The notes beneath the pieces are model-generated. The model ran no database searches. It saw nothing but the letters and a program-made list of their open reading frames with translations, and had not been told where the DNA came from. A stretch of DNA of 39,504 nucleotides. Origin: an uncultured Acidobacteriota bacterium (GTDB taxonomy: Bacteria > Acidobacteriota > Terriglobia > Terriglobales > CAINCZ01). The DNA lies in assembly GCA_903847195.1 (NCBI GenBank), contig CAINCZ010000099.1, forward strand, positions 1 through 39,504, written 5' to 3'. Positions 37,275 to 39,504 of this stretch are shown one piece after another. The position numbers and the translations under genes were made by a program. Each line of letters opens with the position of its first letter. The stretch's first letter is position 1.

Positions 37275-37784
37275 ATGCAAGGGCAGGACATAGCGCTTCT
37301 TCTCAAACTCGCCATCCAGAACGAGCCGAACGTTCCGTCGAAAGAACTGGCTGCGAGCCTCTTCATCTCTCCTTCGGAGGTCTCCAAGGCGTTGAAACGC
37401 TGCGTGGATTCCGGGTTACTTTACATCTCTTCCGTAGAAAAACGAGTAAACCAGACTGCGCTATTAGAATTCCTGGGGCATGGGCTAAGGTACGTTTTTC
37501 CTCCCGCCAGGGGCTCTCTCGTACGGGGCGTGCCCACGGCTGCCTCAGCAGAACCTTTGAAGTCGCGCCTCCTGGAAAGCGGAGAGCCGCCGACGGTCTG
37601 GCCTTATGCGGAGGGAAATATCCGCGGCATCGCAATCATGCCTCTCTATAAAGCAGCTCCGAAAGCTGCGCTGCGCGATCCCAAGTTCTACGCTGTGCTA
37701 TCGCTCGCAGACGCCCTTCGCAGCGGCAGGACGCGCGAGCGGAACTTGGCGATCAAACTGCTCGAAAAGGAGATTCATGGCTGA
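37275..37784 (+). CDS. winged-helix protein, putative antitoxin/regulator partner
   Basis: This 169-aa protein has an N-terminal winged helix-turn-helix (residues 5-65: 'ALLLKLAIQNEPNVPSKELA' then 'SLFISPSEVSKALKRC' and 'GLLYI'). The Pro-rich, Arg-containing C-terminal part ('PAEGNIRG'-like, 'AIMPLYKAAPKAALRDPKFY') is not of a family I can name. Its last codons overlap the start of the nucleotidyltransferase by 8 nt, so the two are translationally coupled. No Shine-Dalgarno is seen; the -10-like box only about 6 nt upstream suggests a leaderless mRNA. The role as antitoxin and autorepressor is inferred from the arrangement. Confidence 0.75.
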   Translation: MQGQDIALLLKLAIQNEPNVPSKELAASLFISPSEVSKALKRCVDSGLLYISSVEKRVNQTALLEFLGHGLRYVFPPARGSLVRGVPTAASAEPLKSRLLESGEPPTVWPYAEGNIRGIAIMPLYKAAPKAALRDPKFYAVLSLADALRSGRTRERNLAIKLLEKEIHG

Positions 37785-38454
37785 TCCCAACTTGCCGCTG
37801 CTCCTAGACGCAGTGCGCAAACTTGCTCCTTTTCTCGATGAGATTGTTTTTGTCGGCGGTGTTACGTTGGGTCTGCTGATCACCGATGAGGCATCCGCGC
37901 CGATCCGCGGTACGACCGATGTGGATGTGATCGCCGAGATTCTCACGTACGCCGATTACATCGCTTTCTCCGAGCGTCTGCGCGAGGCTCATTTTACGGA
38001 AGATCAGGAACTCACCTGCCGGTGGCACAGCGGCGCACTGACGCTGGATGTGCTGGCCTTGAGCAAAGAGGTTCTGGGGTTTACAAACATCTGGTATGAG
38101 CCTGCGCTCCACCATGCCTCAACCTTGACTTTGCCGGAAGCACCATCGATTCGCGTAATAACTGCACCCTACTTTCTGGCAACCAAGATGGAAGCCTTTC
38201 GTGGCCGTGGCAAGATGGATTTTCAGGCGAGCCATGATCTGGAAGACTTTGTCGCCGTCATCGAAGGTCGAGAAAACATCGTAAATGAGATTGCGGAATC
38301 GCCGCGGGACGTTCGAGATTATCTGGCCCAGGCTGCAAAGGGCCTGCTGGCAGAGTCTCGATTCCTAGACGTGCTGCCTGGATTTGTTTTGGATGACGAG
38401 CGAGTCCCAATAATCGAAAAGCGGCTTGCATTTATTGCCGGAGGTGCCAAATAA
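37777..38454 (+). CDS. nucleotidyltransferase, AbiEii-like putative toxin
   Basis: A 225-aa protein of the DNA-polymerase-beta-type nucleotidyltransferase fold. 'EIVFVGGVTLGLLI' is the GG/GS motif strand. 'APIRGTTDVDVIAE' gives D48 and D50, and 'GALTLDVLALS' gives D91, completing the metal-binding triad. 'YFLATKMEAFRGRGKMDFQA' then 'SHDLEDF' matches the K...R...D.D segment common in AbiEii-type and related TA nucleotidyltransferases. AAGGAG lies right before the ATG. It forms a two-gene unit with the HTH gene. Toxicity is not shown by sequence; it could also be an ordinary nucleotidyltransferase. Confidence 0.78.
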   Translation: MADPNLPLLLDAVRKLAPFLDEIVFVGGVTLGLLITDEASAPIRGTTDVDVIAEILTYADYIAFSERLREAHFTEDQELTCRWHSGALTLDVLALSKEVLGFTNIWYEPALHHASTLTLPEAPSIRVITAPYFLATKMEAFRGRGKMDFQASHDLEDFVAVIEGRENIVNEIAESPRDVRDYLAQAAKGLLAESRFLDVLPGFVLDDERVPIIEKRLAFIAGGAK

Positions 38455-38696
38455 CAAGGCGGATCGCCTCTGCTATCAAAAGCGGAGTTCCTGTGCGAGG
38501 CTGGGGTAGGGGAGGCATTGTTTTTAGGGAACGGCACTGGGGAATGAATATGGAGCCAGCCGAATCCGGCCAGCGTAGATTGTACGTGGTGCTGGCCATA
38601 GGTAACCACGTCGTTACTTCCCCATCGGCGCGAAAGAAGGAGATATTGGGTTCCTCGATTGGCACGTCAGCTGAATCCGGTTGTTAGTAGTCCGGA
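38455..38696. other. intergenic between convergent genes
   Basis: About 240 nt between the nucleotidyltransferase stop and the Fic stop. A 64-codon open frame (38493-38687, +) shows no recognisable protein, and I do not call it a gene. Confidence 0.4.
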
Positions 38697-39504
38697 CTAT
38701 CCGCCAGCGAGCGGAATGAGGTGTGCCGGTTCTTCAAGAATGTCGAGCAGCGCCTGCGCGCAATAGACGCGGTCGCGCTTCGCCTCGGATGTCTGTTGTA
38801 CCATGCCGTTCCGTTCCAGCCGTTCAATAGCTCTTTGAGCTGTTGTGAAGGCCAGCTTCAGTTCCCGAGCCACGCCGGTCGTCGTGATGAAGGGGTTTGC
38901 CGAAAGGAGTTCGAGCACCCTCAAAGGAGTTTGCGTCGATTCTCCGGCGAGACTGCTTCGCCACTGCGCAAGAATGTCATTGATGCGGGTTGCACGGCTC
39001 AATGCATCCTCCGACATGCGAGCGATTCCCTGCAGGAAATACTCCAGCCATTCCAGCCACGCGCCGCGTTCGCTCACTGCGCGCAAACTACCGTAGTAGT
39101 CCGCTCGTGAAGCTTCAAAGAACGCCGAAAGATAGAGCAACGGAGTCGGCAGGATCTTCTTTTCAATCAGGAACAGAGTAATCAAAAGCCGCCCCACTCG
39201 GCCATTTCCATCAAGGAACGGATGAATGGCTTCGAACTGGTAGTGCGCGAGTCCAATGGTCACCAGTGGCGGCAATTGGGACTCGTGAAGAAACTTCTCC
39301 CAGGCGGCGAGGCAGGGTTCCACTTCGCCCGGCGGCGGTGGAATCTCCAACCGCGTGTTGACGAACTGCCCCAAGCGAAGTTTGCCGTCGGGGTTGTCGA
39401 CCCAGCCCATCACCAGGGCCGTGTGCTGGTTGGGATCGATGATGCAGCCCACTTGGTCGAAACGGCCGATCCGCGTGGCCGCGTCGCTGCCGGAGCCGAC
39501 GGTC
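38697..39504 (-). CDS. Fic-domain protein, 5' end beyond window
   Basis: The open frame runs from the stop at 38697 to the window edge without a break (an internal GTG at 39452 is a possible but unlikely start). It carries 'LAHYQFEAIHPFLDGNGRVG' followed by 'RLL', the complete Fic active-site motif HPFxxGNGRxxR. Before it, 'IPPPPGEVEPCLAAWEKFLH' is the usual pre-domain helix. The C-terminus is a winged helix ('ITTTGVARELKLAFTTAQRA', 'IERLERNGMV'). Fic proteins usually transfer AMP to target proteins. No inhibitory alpha-helix motif is visible in the part seen. Confidence 0.9.
   Translation of the reverse strand, partial: TVGSGSDAATRIGRFDQVGCIIDPNQHTALVMGWVDNPDGKLRLGQFVNTRLEIPPPPGEVEPCLAAWEKFLHESQLPPLVTIGLAHYQFEAIHPFLDGNGRVGRLLITLFLIEKKILPTPLLYLSAFFEASRADYYGSLRAVSERGAWLEWLEYFLQGIARMSEDALSRATRINDILAQWRSSLAGESTQTPLRVLELLSANPFITTTGVARELKLAFTTAQRAIERLERNGMVQQTSEAKRDRVYCAQALLDILEEPAHLIPLAGG

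Overview
The window is high-GC bacterial chromosome. It most resembles an Acidobacteriota (Terriglobia-like) genome. That is an inference from gene style: a secreted S53 sedolisin peptidase followed by Ig-like repeats and a C-terminal membrane segment, an AsmA protein, a divergent membrane pyrophosphatase, and many secreted orphan proteins. There is no rRNA or other decisive taxonomic marker.

Layout. (1) 1-4264: small secreted orphan proteins, a CocE/S15-type hydrolase and a small zinc-ribbon protein, plus a short amidohydrolase tail remnant. (2) 4265-9421: the 1306-aa S53 peptidase and a Gfo/Idh/MocA oxidoreductase. (3) 9500-19737: a catabolic-looking block. It holds a Tat-exported amidohydrolase/decarboxylase-family protein, a divergent LysR regulator, and a long minus-strand run. 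Read in the direction of transcription, that run is a maleate-isomerase/arylmalonate-decarboxylase-family gene with an internal deletion, a UGSC-family selenoprotein with an in-frame UGA, a DUF485 plus ActP-like sodium:carboxylate symporter pair, a rhodanese, a UbiD-family hydroxyarylic acid decarboxylase (subunit C type) broken by one in-frame TAG, its small subunit D, and a SAM-methyltransferase-like protein. (4) 20219-24700: an SMP-30/gluconolactonase protein, a flippase and a polysaccharide pyruvyl transferase. (5) 24758-33042: an orphan xanthine-dehydrogenase large subunit, an esterase, an AsmA protein and an MFS exporter, interspersed with gene debris (Nramp tail, XRE regulator, IS701-like transposase). 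(6) 33191-39504: tRNA-Asn, a divergent H+/Na+-pyrophosphatase, initiator tRNA-Met, then a compact HTH-nucleotidyltransferase module that looks like a toxin-antitoxin pair, and a Fic protein cut by the window edge.

The most interesting part is the block at 12.2-19.7 kb. A 586-aa protein is continuous across a TGA that sits exactly at the GNAG-U-GGC redox motif. A 7-bp stem with a GGGC tetraloop lies 25 nt downstream, as expected for a bacterial SECIS. The same cluster holds two damaged genes, a transporter for small carboxylates and a prFMN-type decarboxylase. A TGATACC-type inverted repeat occurs both in front of the cluster and in front of the LysR gene. I read this as a LysR-controlled system for import and decarboxylation or isomerisation of small or aromatic acids with a selenoprotein oxidoreductase at its centre, now partly decaying or carrying sequencing errors. 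The substrate is unknown.
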